Below, one piece after another: positions 44,604 to 53,317 of a stretch of DNA of 64,000 bases. The stretch is from Pseudidiomarina insulisalsae. GTDB lineage: Bacteria; Pseudomonadota; Gammaproteobacteria; Enterobacterales; Alteromonadaceae. The DNA lies in the NCBI RefSeq assembly GCF_003987065.1, contig NZ_PIPY01000004.1, forward strand, positions 163,318 through 227,317, read 5' to 3'. Numbering within the stretch: the stretch's first letter is position 1; the number at the start of each line of letters is the position of its first letter. The position numbers were made by a program, and so were the translations under genes. The notes under the pieces are model-generated. The model did no database searches, was not told the DNA's origin, and saw only the letters and a program-made list of their open reading frames with translations.

Positions 44604-44632
44604 GATTACGCAAAAACTGCGAGTTAAGATCA
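44604..44632 (-). promoter_or_regulatory. Candidate ECF-sigma autoregulated promoter
   Basis: Leftward TGATCT (44632-44627), a 16-bp spacer, CGTAATC (44610-44604). It matches the TGATC-N16-CGTA pattern known for RpoE/ChrR-type sigmas, in front of the sigma gene itself, so autoactivation is expected. Just downstream of the LON gene's stop. Confidence 0.7.
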
Positions 44633-44636
44633 AAAG

Positions 44637-45236
44637 TTAACTTTCACTCTCATGAATTAATCCCGCCAGGTACTCCAAAGCACGCTGACAATCACGTTCA
44701 CGCAGTAAGTCCTGCTTTACTTCGGCATTCAACGGTAGTAATTCGAGCCAGCGCTGACAGACCCAGTCTGCACGCTGTAAATACTCATCTTGTGGACACT
44801 CACCGAGTTCCGGATATTCCTGATAAACCTGATGCAGTCGCTCGGCCAGGTGAGCATAGTCTTCAGGTAGCGAACTAGTCTGCCAGTGATCAATGACGGC
44901 AACTTCGCCCAGCCGCAAGCCGTCCTTTTCAACTCGCACATCTTTAACTTCGCAGGTGCTGACGCCCTCGACGGTAATACCTAATAAGCCGTCGTCACGC
45001 TGTTCAAAGTCAATGACCCGTGCCAATGTGGCAATGGGGTGAATATGCGTATTGGCTTCAACGGAGCCTTGTTCATTAAACATGCACATACCGATACGTC
45101 CAGCTTCGCCCTGCGCACATACCTCGCGTACCATACGCAGATACCGCGGTTCAAAAATACGTAACCGCATAGTGCCGCCAGGCAGAACATGGCCCGAGAG
45201 CGGAAAAAGTGGAATGTTGGTCATTACGCGATTCAT
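44637..45236 (-). CDS. LON substrate-binding-domain protein
   Basis: 199 residues. The N-terminal LON domain without the ATPase or protease parts: NIPLFPLSGHVLPGGTMRLR, IFEPRYLRMVREVC, GRIGMCMF. The C-terminal helical part (YAHLAERLHQVYQEYPEL) resembles YcaA-like proteins. Its role is not known; perhaps substrate capture for proteolysis under oxidative stress. A sigma-motif promoter stands upstream, linking it to the sigma regulon. Confidence 0.88.
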   Translation of the reverse strand: MNRVMTNIPLFPLSGHVLPGGTMRLRIFEPRYLRMVREVCAQGEAGRIGMCMFNEQGSVEANTHIHPIATLARVIDFEQRDDGLLGITVEGVSTCEVKDVRVEKDGLRLGEVAVIDHWQTSSLPEDYAHLAERLHQVYQEYPELGECPQDEYLQRADWVCQRWLELLPLNAEVKQDLLRERDCQRALEYLAGLIHESES

Positions 45237-45282
45237 TACAGCTGCCTCTTGAGATACTGACTTGTCTCACTTGTTGTTCTGT

Positions 45283-45311
45283 GTTTACGATAGAAACGCA
45301 CGATAAGATCG
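45283..45311 (-). promoter_or_regulatory. Candidate ECF promoter for the LON-domain gene
   Basis: Leftward CGATCT (45311-45306), 16-bp spacer, CGTAAAC (45289-45283), the same spacing as the sigma's own promoter. One mismatch to TGATC. Transcript start would be about 40 bases before the ATG. Confidence 0.6.
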
Positions 45312-45318
45312 AATTGCA

Positions 45319-45345
45319 TGAACTTTTTTTTTGCGTTTTCGTATG
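45319..45345 (+). promoter_or_regulatory. Candidate ECF promoter for the photolyase operon
   Basis: TGAACT (45319-45324), 15-bp spacer with a T9 tract, then CGTATG (45340-45345). Weaker than the two leftward matches because of the -35 mismatch and one-base shorter spacer, but it is in the right place and back-to-back with the LON promoter. Confidence 0.4.
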
Positions 45346-45395
45346 AACTGGAACTGTCGTTTTATTTGTTTTCTTTAAGGACTCAGCAGCTCTAT

Positions 45396-46334
45396 ATGCA
45401 ACAAATTAAAGTAGGGATCAGTGCGTGTTTATTAGGTGACGAAGTTCGATTCGATGGTGGCCACAAGCGCTCTGCGTTTTGTACTGACGAACTGGGTCGC
45501 CACGTCGAATTTGTCAAACTTTGTCCTGAGGTGGGAATCGGCATGTCGGTACCGCGTCCGACCATACGGTTGGAACAACGGCAGCATGGTGCGCGTGCTG
45601 TAGTGCCGAAAACCGGCGAAGACGTGACCGAACGACTGGTTCAGTTTGCCGAGCGGGCGACGCCGCATTTGCAGCAAATAAGCGGTTATGTACTTTGTGC
45701 CAAGTCACCCAGCTGTGGCATGGAACGGGTTAAACTTTATAACCCGGATAATGGCCATGCACGGAAAGAGGGGATAGGTATTTTTGCAGCGCAATTACAG
45801 CAGCGCTATCCGGCATTACCACTGGAAGAGGACGGGCGCCTGAATGATCCTATGCTGCGTGAAAACTTTGTCATGCGGGTCTTTGTCTATGCCGCCTGGC
45901 AGGGGCTATCCAAGCCGCTTAAAAAAGCAGATTTGCTTGCCTTTCATACCAGCTTGAAATTGCTGCTCTTGGCGCATAATCAACAACTGTATCGCGACTT
46001 GGGGCGCAAGGTGGCCGAGCAGCAGGAACTGACTGAAGCTTTTACGACAGAATACATTGAATCGGTCATGACAGCGCTGGCAGAGCCCGCGACCCGGGCC
46101 AATCACACCAATGTCTTACAGCATATTCAAGGCTACTTTAAGTCACTGCTCAACAGTGATCAGCGCGCCGAATTGACTGAAGCTATTTTAGCTTACCGTG
46201 AGGGACTTGAACCTTTATTGGTGCCGCTGACGCTGTTGCGTCACTATTTACGCGAATTCCCCAATGACTATCTGCATGGCCAGCGCTACCTCAACCCTTA
46301 TCCAAAAGATATGAAGTTGAGGTACGGATTGTAA
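45396..46334 (+). CDS. DUF523 + DUF1722 protein (YbgA-like)
   Basis: 312 residues. The N-terminal DUF523 part has KVGISACLLGDEVRFDGGHK, CPEVGIGMSVPRPTIRL, CAKSPSCGMERVKLY with conserved Cys; the C-terminal YbgA/DUF1722 part has KADLLAFHTSLKLLLLAHN and SLLNSDQRAELTEAILAYRE. The start at 45396 places the conserved SACLLG near the N-terminus; longer upstream frame is low-complexity. Function unknown; it typically neighbours photolyase. Stop overlaps the phrB start (TAATG). Confidence 0.88.
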   Translation: MQQIKVGISACLLGDEVRFDGGHKRSAFCTDELGRHVEFVKLCPEVGIGMSVPRPTIRLEQRQHGARAVVPKTGEDVTERLVQFAERATPHLQQISGYVLCAKSPSCGMERVKLYNPDNGHARKEGIGIFAAQLQQRYPALPLEEDGRLNDPMLRENFVMRVFVYAAWQGLSKPLKKADLLAFHTSLKLLLLAHNQQLYRDLGRKVAEQQELTEAFTTEYIESVMTALAEPATRANHTNVLQHIQGYFKSLLNSDQRAELTEAILAYREGLEPLLVPLTLLRHYLREFPNDYLHGQRYLNPYPKDMKLRYGL

Positions 46335-47737
46335 TGGCACAGTTGATCTGGTTTCGCAATGATTTGCGCCTGCGCGACAATCCGGCGGTCGCGCACGCGC
46401 TGCAGAACAGCGCCAGTGATGAGAAAATTTACGCGCTTTATCTTTACAGTGAGGCGCAATGGCGCCGCCACGATTGGGCGCCGATTAAAGTCGATCTGCT
46501 CTTGCGTCAGTTGCGTGAGCTACAGCAAGAGGCGGCAGAGTGGGGGATTGAGCTGCACCTCAAAGGTTGTCGCAGCTGGCAGACGGTGCCCCGCGTGGTG
46601 CGTGACTTTTGCGGACAATTCGATATCAGTGAGGTTGTCTGTAATACCGAATACCCGGTGGATGAACAACGCCGCGACCGTGCCACCCGCAGTTGGCTGG
46701 CTGAGCAGGATATCGCTTTTACCAGCTTTCACGGCATGGTGCTGGTACCTCCGGTACTGCGCACACAGGCTGGTGATTACTATAAAAAGTTTACTCCGTA
46801 CTACCGCTCCTGGCTGGAGCATTTACGTCAGACCGGGTTGCCGCAACCCTACAGCCAGCCAGAGCGCGACGCCGTGACGGCACCGGAATTTCCCAGTGAC
46901 ATCGATTACCCACGGGCGGATAGCGGTGCCTATGCAGTCGGCGAGGAAGCCGTTTATAAGCAGTTGCAAGGCTTTTTAGAGGAGCGCGTGGCCGACTACC
47001 ACGAAGATCGCGACTTAGCTGCTATTCACGGGACATCAAAATTATCGCCTTACTGGGAGCTGGGGGTGCTGTCACCGGTGACTGCGGCCCGAGGGCTACA
47101 GGAACTTTCGCCCGAGTTTCCCGATGGCCTGAATGAAGGCGCGAAAACCTGGTTGAGCGAGCTGGCCTGGCGTGAGTTCTATCAACATCTGATGGACGCC
47201 GTACCGCGCTTAAGTTATGGCAAAGCCTTTCAGTCCCATACCGATGCGTTTCCCTGGAGCGACAATGAAGAACACTTTCAGGCGTGGTGTGAAGGGCGTA
47301 CAGGCTATCCCATTGTCGACGCCGGCATGCGGCAGTTACGTGCCGAGGGCTGGATGCATAACCGGCTACGTATGATTGTCGCTAACTTTCTGGTTAAAGA
47401 CTTACATATCGACTGGCGCCGCGGTGAGAAATTCTTTATGCAGCACCTGATTGACGGAAGCTTTCCCGCCAACAATGGCGGCTGGCAGTGGAGTGCGTCC
47501 ACGGGTACGGATGCCGTGCCGTATTTCCGCGTTTTCAATCCTATTTCCCAGAGCAAAAAAGCTGATCCCGATGGCAGCTACATCCGTAAGTATGTCAAAG
47601 AGCTGGCCAATTGTCCGATGAAGGCAATTCATGAGCCGGGCGAGTGGGTGAAACTGGCCGGCATCGACTATCCGCAGCCGATGGTTGATCATGCCCAGGC
47701 AAGAGAAGAATTCTTAAGAAAGTTCAAAGCCTTGTAG
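46334..47737 (+). CDS. phrB: Deoxyribodipyrimidine photolyase
   Basis: 467 residues. N-terminal antenna domain LIWFRNDLRLRDNPAVAHAL; FAD domain with LSELAWREFYQHLM, MRQLRAEGWMHNRLRM, NGGWQWSASTGTDAVPYFR and FNPISQSKKADPDGSYIRKY. All flavin-binding and electron-transfer tryptophan regions appear intact. Repairs UV cyclobutane dimers in visible light, consistent with a photo-oxidative stress operon. Inside it, a sequence TGATCC-N16-CGTAAG (47563-47589) mimics the sigma motif. Confidence 0.96.
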   Translation: MAQLIWFRNDLRLRDNPAVAHALQNSASDEKIYALYLYSEAQWRRHDWAPIKVDLLLRQLRELQQEAAEWGIELHLKGCRSWQTVPRVVRDFCGQFDISEVVCNTEYPVDEQRRDRATRSWLAEQDIAFTSFHGMVLVPPVLRTQAGDYYKKFTPYYRSWLEHLRQTGLPQPYSQPERDAVTAPEFPSDIDYPRADSGAYAVGEEAVYKQLQGFLEERVADYHEDRDLAAIHGTSKLSPYWELGVLSPVTAARGLQELSPEFPDGLNEGAKTWLSELAWREFYQHLMDAVPRLSYGKAFQSHTDAFPWSDNEEHFQAWCEGRTGYPIVDAGMRQLRAEGWMHNRLRMIVANFLVKDLHIDWRRGEKFFMQHLIDGSFPANNGGWQWSASTGTDAVPYFRVFNPISQSKKADPDGSYIRKYVKELANCPMKAIHEPGEWVKLAGIDYPQPMVDHAQAREEFLRKFKAL

Positions 47738-47782
47738 GGAATCGTCTACACTTTAATGAAGCTTGGAAAGGAGGTGATAGAC

Positions 47783-48292
47783 ATGGCTGATAAGAAAAAA
47801 GAAAACGACGAGCAGATGCGCGAACCAAGAGATCGTACCGAAGAGCTGGCCGCGGAAGAAGACAAGCCTGAGGTGATAAAACGCTTACTGAAATATTACG
47901 ACGAATTCAGTGAGGTTAAGGTCGACAAGCTTGAAGAGTTATATGACGAGAACGTCACCTTTATTGACCCATTGCATCAGCTCTGCGGTCTGGATGCTCT
48001 TAAAAATTACTTTAAGCATACGATGGATGGTGTAGAGCAATGCCATTTTGCGTTCAGTCATTATGCTGAAAACGGTAATCACCTTTTTATTGACTGGCAG
48101 ATGCGTTTGCAACATCCAAAACTAGCCAACGGACAGGAGATTGTGTTGCCGGGGGTCAGTCATATTGAGTTTAAAGATGACAAAATCATTATGCAGCGTG
48201 ATTACTATGACCTCGGCGCAATGCTCTACGAACATATAAGTTTGCTTGGTTATGTCATCGGTAAAGTGAAGGACAGAATGGTGCCATCATGA
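47783..48292 (+). CDS. NTF2-like (SnoaL-type) fold protein
   Basis: 169 residues. A charged ~45-residue lead is followed by an NTF2-like domain: LLKYYDEFSEVKVDKLEELY, FIDPLHQLCGLDALKNYF, GVSHIEFKDDKIIMQRDYYD. Such domains bind small ligands or catalyse isomerisations. A near-perfect ribosome site AAAGGAGG fixes the start at 47783. Commonly found before an SDR gene in this stress cluster. ATGA overlap with the SDR. Confidence 0.8.
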   Translation: MADKKKENDEQMREPRDRTEELAAEEDKPEVIKRLLKYYDEFSEVKVDKLEELYDENVTFIDPLHQLCGLDALKNYFKHTMDGVEQCHFAFSHYAENGNHLFIDWQMRLQHPKLANGQEIVLPGVSHIEFKDDKIIMQRDYYDLGAMLYEHISLLGYVIGKVKDRMVPS

Positions 48293-49005
48293 AAATACTT
48301 ATCACCGGCGGAACCTCTGGTATTGGTAAACAACTGGCGCAGGATTATGCCCGTGCCGGCCACCATGTGGTGGCCTGCGGCCGTAACGAAGACGCGTTAA
48401 AGCAATTGGAAGAGACCTATCCGGAGCAGATAGCCGGGCAAAAACTGGATATCACCGACAGTGAGGCAACCTGGCAAAGTTTACGTGCCTACACGGACGT
48501 TGATGTTGCGATTTTAAATGCTGGCGTCTGTGAATACCTGGATGTGAATAACTTTGAGGCCGACATGTTTGTCCGGGTATTCAACGTGAACGTCGTGGGT
48601 ACCATGCGCTGCGTCGAAGCGCTTTTACCAAACCTGCGCGAGGGCTCAAAGCTGGTAATTGTCGGTAGCACTGCGCGCTTATTACCTTTTACCCGCGCCG
48701 AAGCCTACGGTGGCTCGAAAGCCGCGATTCATTATATTACCCGCAGCCTGCAGGTCGATTTGGCTGATCGGGGCATCAACGTTTTGCACGTATCACCGGG
48801 CTTTGTGGATACGCCGATGACGGAACAAAACGATTTTGATATGCCCATGCAGGTTTCCGTTGAGTTTGCCTCAAAAGCCATTCGTAAGGGAATTGAGAAG
48901 AACAAGATTGATATTACCTTCCCGCGCAGTTTTGGCTGGTTTCTTCACTTTGCCTCACGGCTGCCGCAAAGTTGGCAGGTGGCGTTGTCACGCCGTTTAA
49001 CCTAG
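48289..49005 (+). CDS. Short-chain dehydrogenase/reductase
   Basis: 238 residues: ITGGTSGIGKQLAQDYARAG, LNAGVCEYLDVNNF, IVGSTARLLPFTRAEAYGGSK with the Ser-Tyr-Lys triad. Arg following the Rossmann beta-2 (VACGRNED) suggests NADP(H). Substrate unknown, presumably a lipid or carotenoid-like product in this operon. Confidence 0.88.
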   Translation: MKILITGGTSGIGKQLAQDYARAGHHVVACGRNEDALKQLEETYPEQIAGQKLDITDSEATWQSLRAYTDVDVAILNAGVCEYLDVNNFEADMFVRVFNVNVVGTMRCVEALLPNLREGSKLVIVGSTARLLPFTRAEAYGGSKAAIHYITRSLQVDLADRGINVLHVSPGFVDTPMTEQNDFDMPMQVSVEFASKAIRKGIEKNKIDITFPRSFGWFLHFASRLPQSWQVALSRRLT

Positions 49006-49026
49006 GTTGTTCAGCAAGGAACTTAA

Positions 49027-50307
49027 ATGAAAATAGCAGTTGTAGGTAGTGGTATAGCAGGGATGACATGTGCCCATTTGCTAAGTGAACAACATGATGT
49101 TGAACTGTTTGAAGTTAATGATTATTTAGGTGGCCACACCTGTACCGTCGATGTCGGGTTGCAGGGTAAGACCTATCAGGTCGACACCGGTTTTATCGTT
49201 TTTAATGATCGTACCTATCCGCATTTTCGCGCGTTGATGCGCAAGATAGGGGTCGCATGGCGTGATACCGAAATGAGCTTCAGCGTGCGCGACCCGGCGA
49301 GCGGCCTGGAGTACAACGGGCACTCACTGAATACCTTGTTCGCGCAACGTAAGAACCTGTTTAAGCCATCGTTCTACCGGCTGCTTAACGGTATTTTGCA
49401 ATTCAATAAGCGGGCCAAAGCAGCGCATGCGCAATTGGATACCCGCATGAACCAGACCTTGGGCGAATTCCTGGAAGAGCAGGACTTACCGCAACAGGTC
49501 GCCGACTATTACCTGCTACCGATGGTTGCCGCAATTTGGTCAGCTAGTATTGACGATGCGGCGGACTTTCCACTCGACTTTTTCTTACGCTTCTTTGAAA
49601 ACCACGGTTTGCTGAATGTCGCTGACCGTCCCCAATGGGCGACCATAAAAGGCGGCTCCTCGGCCTATATCGAGCCGTTGGTCGGCCACTTAGGCGACGC
49701 CATTCATCTTAATAGCAACATTCGTGCCGTGCACCGCCAGCTGGTTGGCCGTAAAGGCGCGGTAACACTGGAGTTTGCCGACGGTGAGCTGCGTGACTTC
49801 GATGAAGTGATTCTTGCCTGTCACAGCGATCAGGCATTAAAGTTGCTGGCGTCGCCTTCAGCGCGCGAGAAGGAGATTCTCGGTGGCATTCCTTACCAGG
49901 ACAACGAGGTTGTTCTGCATACTGATATACGCTTGTTACCGCGCGAGCGCCGTGCCTGGGCCAGTTGGAATTACCTGTTACACCAGGGCGAGAAAGCCCG
50001 GCAACGCCCCAGTTCAGTGACCTATAACATGAATATTCTGCAGGGCATTGAAGCACCAGAAACCTTTTGCGTGACGCTTAACAACACCGATGCGATTCAG
50101 CCGGATCGTATTTTACGGCGCTTTACTTACGCGCACCCGGTCTACAGTCTGGCATCGATGCAGTTGCGCGGGCGACGTGCGGAAATCTGCGGCCAGCAGC
50201 ATACGCATTTTTGTGGCGCGTACTGGTACAACGGTTTTCACGAGGACGGTGTGCGCAGTGCAATAGATGTCATTCGCCGCCTTGGAGTCAGTTGGCATGT
50301 TGAGTAG
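49027..50307 (+). CDS. FAD-dependent amine-oxidase-like oxidoreductase
   Basis: 426 residues. FAD-binding MKIAVVGSGIAGMTCAHLLS, EVNDYLGGHTCTVDV (GGHT loop) and DTGFIVFNDRTYPHF; the C-terminal HFCGAYWYNGFHEDGVRSA closes the flavin site. Family members in this cluster (NAD/FAD proteins preceding DUF1365) are thought to act on fatty acyl chains. Overlaps the DUF1365 gene by 11 bp. Confidence 0.9.
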   Translation: MKIAVVGSGIAGMTCAHLLSEQHDVELFEVNDYLGGHTCTVDVGLQGKTYQVDTGFIVFNDRTYPHFRALMRKIGVAWRDTEMSFSVRDPASGLEYNGHSLNTLFAQRKNLFKPSFYRLLNGILQFNKRAKAAHAQLDTRMNQTLGEFLEEQDLPQQVADYYLLPMVAAIWSASIDDAADFPLDFFLRFFENHGLLNVADRPQWATIKGGSSAYIEPLVGHLGDAIHLNSNIRAVHRQLVGRKGAVTLEFADGELRDFDEVILACHSDQALKLLASPSAREKEILGGIPYQDNEVVLHTDIRLLPRERRAWASWNYLLHQGEKARQRPSSVTYNMNILQGIEAPETFCVTLNNTDAIQPDRILRRFTYAHPVYSLASMQLRGRRAEICGQQHTHFCGAYWYNGFHEDGVRSAIDVIRRLGVSWHVE

Positions 50308-51031
50308 CGCAATATTGCGCGGGCGGGTTTATCATCGCCGCTTGCGCCCCACCCAACACGCTTTTGATTATCCTACCGCGCAGTGGTGGCTGGCCCTCGA
50401 CGAGTTGCCGAAGATTACAAAGCAAAGCCGCTTGTTGTCGACGCGCGGCTTTGCACCGCTGTGGTTCCGTCGCCAGGATTATTTACGCGGCACTAAGGGC
50501 GATCTTGCCACTGCCGTGCGGACAAAAATGAGTGAGCTGGCTGGCCGTGAACTTGCCGGCCGGATTTTCTTTCTTGGTAATCTGCGTACCTTTGGCCTCT
50601 ATTTCAGTCCTATCAATTGCTATTTTCTAAAACCGGCAGGCGCTGACGATTACAGCTACATGCTGGCCGAAGTAAGTAATACGCCATGGAACGAGCGGCA
50701 TTATTATTTGCTTGATTTAAACCAGCCAATGGCGCACGACAAAGCATTTCATGTATCGCCATTTAATCCGATGGATATGCGTTATGAATGGCAGATCACG
50801 CCGCCGCAGCAACAGGTGGGTCACCACAGCGCCATCCATCTGTCAGCCGGTAAGGGCAAGCGACATTTTACCGCCACCATGAAACTTGAACGTCAGGAAT
50901 TGAACCGAGCGGCGATTCGGCGCGTATTACTAAGATATCCGGTAAATACGTTAACCACAGTCGCGGCTATTTACTGGCAAGCCTTACGATTGTGGTTAAA
51001 ACGAACACCGATTTACGATCATCCACAATAA
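50297..51031 (+). CDS. DUF1365 family protein
   Basis: 244 residues: AILRGRVYHRRLRPTQHAFD, LGNLRTFGLYFSPINCYF, VSNTPWNERHYYLLD, HVSPFNPMDMRYEW. The family accompanies amine-oxidase-like and cfa-like genes and is needed for furan fatty acid or related lipid changes in some bacteria. The start at 50297 gives the conserved N-terminus; it lies inside the end of the preceding gene. Confidence 0.88.
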   Translation: MLSSAILRGRVYHRRLRPTQHAFDYPTAQWWLALDELPKITKQSRLLSTRGFAPLWFRRQDYLRGTKGDLATAVRTKMSELAGRELAGRIFFLGNLRTFGLYFSPINCYFLKPAGADDYSYMLAEVSNTPWNERHYYLLDLNQPMAHDKAFHVSPFNPMDMRYEWQITPPQQQVGHHSAIHLSAGKGKRHFTATMKLERQELNRAAIRRVLLRYPVNTLTTVAAIYWQALRLWLKRTPIYDHPQ

Positions 51032-51052
51032 ACCAAGAGTTTTGAGGACACG

Positions 51053-52288
51053 ATGAATACAGAATCTGCACTGATGACGATGCAACAGGCTAGCACCACG
51101 GAAAAATGGGCTCGCCATGCGGTGCTTCGACTGTTGAAAGAGCTTGAAGAGGGTTATGTAACGCTGCGTGAGCAGGGCGAGGTGGTCGGGCATTTTGGCC
51201 ACGAACACAGTGATCTGAAAGCCGAAATCGATGTTCTGCATCCCAGCTTTTACCGTCGGCTCTTATTCGGCGGCAGTATTGCCTCAGGCGAAACCTACAT
51301 TGATAAGTCGTGGGACACGCCTGACTTAACGAAGGTTATTCGGCTTTTTGCGCGTAACCTGCCAGCCCTGGATGCCTTTGAGGCGCGTTTTAGCTGGTTA
51401 CTGCTGCCCTGGCAGAAGTTTCAGCATTGGCGTCGGCGTAACCATAAGCAGCAGGCAAAAGAGAATATATCGGCCCACTATGATCTGGGCAATGATCTCT
51501 ACGAGGCGTTTTTGGATCCGGCCATGCAGTACTCGAGCGCTGTGTATCCGAGTCAGGACGCCGACCTAGCCACTGCTCAGTTGTATAAATTGCAGCGGCT
51601 GTGTGACAGCCTGGAGCTGAGTGAGCACGACCACTTGCTGGAAATTGGTACCGGTTGGGGCGGACTGGCCATTTATGCGGCGCAGCGCTATGGCTGTCGG
51701 GTCACCACGACCACGATTTCGACTGAGCAGTTTAAACACGCTCAGGAAGCGGTGGAAGCCGCAGGACTGAGCGATAAAATTACCGTTCTTAAACAAGATT
51801 ACCGTGACCTTGAAGGACAGTACGACAAACTTATTTCGGTTGAAATGATTGAGGCCGTGGGGCGTCAGTACATGGCAACTTATTTCAAAACCTGCAGCAA
51901 GTTACTGAAACCTGAAGGCAAATTTGCATTACAGGCAATCACCATTGCTGATCAGCGTATGAAAAGCTATGCCAACTCGGTCGATTTCATTCAGCAGCAT
52001 ATTTTTCCGGGTGGATTTTTGCCGTCACTGACCATGATTACCCAAATGTTTACCAAGCATACCGATATGGTGGTGCGCAAGGTCGATGATATCGGCTTTG
52101 ATTACGCGCGTACGCTTAGTGACTGGCGTCACCGCTTTAACGCGGCACATCCACAACTGCAGAAACACGGCTACGATGAGCGCTTCGGCCGCCTTTGGAA
52201 CTTCTATCTTTGTTATTGCGAAGGCGGCTTTTTAGAACGCAGTGTTTCAGCAGTGCAACTGGTGGCAACGAAACCGGCATGTCGTTAA
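51053..52288 (+). CDS. cfa: Cyclopropane-fatty-acyl-phospholipid synthase family methyltransferase
   Basis: 411 residues. SAM-binding motif LLEIGTGWGGLAIYAAQRYG, ENISAHYDLGNDLYEAFLDP, QYSSAVYPSQDADL, QDYRDLEGQYDKLISVEMIE and YMATYFKTCSKLL match the Cfa/UfaA-type fold. Methylates lipid double bonds using SAM. In the ChrR-type regulon such enzymes alter membrane lipids under singlet oxygen. Overlaps the DUF2878 gene by ten bases. Confidence 0.92.
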   Translation: MNTESALMTMQQASTTEKWARHAVLRLLKELEEGYVTLREQGEVVGHFGHEHSDLKAEIDVLHPSFYRRLLFGGSIASGETYIDKSWDTPDLTKVIRLFARNLPALDAFEARFSWLLLPWQKFQHWRRRNHKQQAKENISAHYDLGNDLYEAFLDPAMQYSSAVYPSQDADLATAQLYKLQRLCDSLELSEHDHLLEIGTGWGGLAIYAAQRYGCRVTTTTISTEQFKHAQEAVEAAGLSDKITVLKQDYRDLEGQYDKLISVEMIEAVGRQYMATYFKTCSKLLKPEGKFALQAITIADQRMKSYANSVDFIQQHIFPGGFLPSLTMITQMFTKHTDMVVRKVDDIGFDYARTLSDWRHRFNAAHPQLQKHGYDERFGRLWNFYLCYCEGGFLERSVSAVQLVATKPACR

Positions 52289-52818
52289 GCATTTCGAACT
52301 GGTTAGCGAAACAAAACCTGCGCCGCATCATCGGCTTGCTATGGTTTGATCTGGTTTGGTTTTGTACGGTGGCGGGGCGTAACGACTGGCTTTGGCTCGC
52401 GGTGCCGATGATTCTGGTACAAATTTATATCAGCAGCAAACGACCGGGCTTTTCCTGGTTGCTTTTTGGCAAGTTGCTGGCCATGGGCCTGGTGCTGGAA
52501 AGCTTCGTTGCTGCCAGCGCTATTCTGGATTTTACCGGCGGCTGGTTGCCGCTGTGGCTGATTGGCTTGTGGCTTGGTTTTGCTGCCATGGTCACCACGA
52601 CCCTCGACTGGTTGGCAGGGCGTTATGTTATTGCGGGCTTAATAGGGCTGGGATCTGGCCCATTGACCTACGCTATTGGCGTGCGTTTGGGTGCGGCCGA
52701 ACTGCTGGTCAGCGAATGGGTGATGTGGTTGACCTACGGCTTGTTGTGGGCCTCATACATGGCAGTTTTTGCCTGGTTAATGGAGCGCGACAAAGAGGTG
52801 CAATATGAACATGCTTAA
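52279..52818 (+). CDS. DUF2878 membrane protein
   Basis: 179 residues with about five hydrophobic helices (WFDLVWFCTVAGRNDWLWLA; LWLIGLWLGFAAMVTTTLDW; WVMWLTYGLLWASYMAVF). Matches DUF2878 by position and topology. Function unknown, typically in this operon. Overlaps the downstream CHI-like gene by 14 bp. Confidence 0.8.
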   Translation: MSLSISNWLAKQNLRRIIGLLWFDLVWFCTVAGRNDWLWLAVPMILVQIYISSKRPGFSWLLFGKLLAMGLVLESFVAASAILDFTGGWLPLWLIGLWLGFAAMVTTTLDWLAGRYVIAGLIGLGSGPLTYAIGVRLGAAELLVSEWVMWLTYGLLWASYMAVFAWLMERDKEVQYEHA

Positions 52819-53317
52819 ATTAGTGCTGATAGCAGTGTCACTGCTGGTACCTGCGGTGTATGCGAATTGTTCGCCCAAAGCTGCGGCGGAGCTGGAAAAA
52901 GTCGGTGAGACGCGACTCAGTGTTTGGTTCTGGGATGTTTACGACGCCGAGCTTTTTACCGACAGTGGCAATTACGAAAATTACCAACGCCGGGCGCTAC
53001 GGCTAAGCTACCTGCGCGATATTGAGGCGTCAGAGCTGGTCGAAACAACCCGCGAGGAATGGCAACGCCTTGATATTCGCATGTCGGAGCAGCACGAGCA
53101 GTGGCTCAGTGAGCTTAATGAAATGTGGCCCGATGTCAGCAACGGTGATTGTCTGATGTTGGTAGAGACGCCCGAGGGACACAGTGAGTTTTATAATGCA
53201 GATAAGAAGCTGGGGGTTATTCCGTCGGCAGAGTTTACCGATGACTTTTTGGCCATTTGGTTAAGCCCCGACTCGCGCTTTCGCGCTGAACGCAACGAAC
53301 TGATAGGAGCTTCATGA
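52805..53317 (+). CDS. Chalcone-isomerase-like periplasmic protein
   Basis: 170 residues with a signal peptide (LVLIAVSLLVPAVYAN). The mature part VGETRLSVWFWDVYDAELFT then ALRLSYLRDIEASELVETTR matches the CHI-like (chalcone_3) family. These proteins have a fatty-acid-binding-like fold. AGAGG stands before the ATG. Translationally overlapping with the next gene as ATGA. Confidence 0.86.
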   Translation: MNMLKLVLIAVSLLVPAVYANCSPKAAAELEKVGETRLSVWFWDVYDAELFTDSGNYENYQRRALRLSYLRDIEASELVETTREEWQRLDIRMSEQHEQWLSELNEMWPDVSNGDCLMLVETPEGHSEFYNADKKLGVIPSAEFTDDFLAIWLSPDSRFRAERNELIGAS

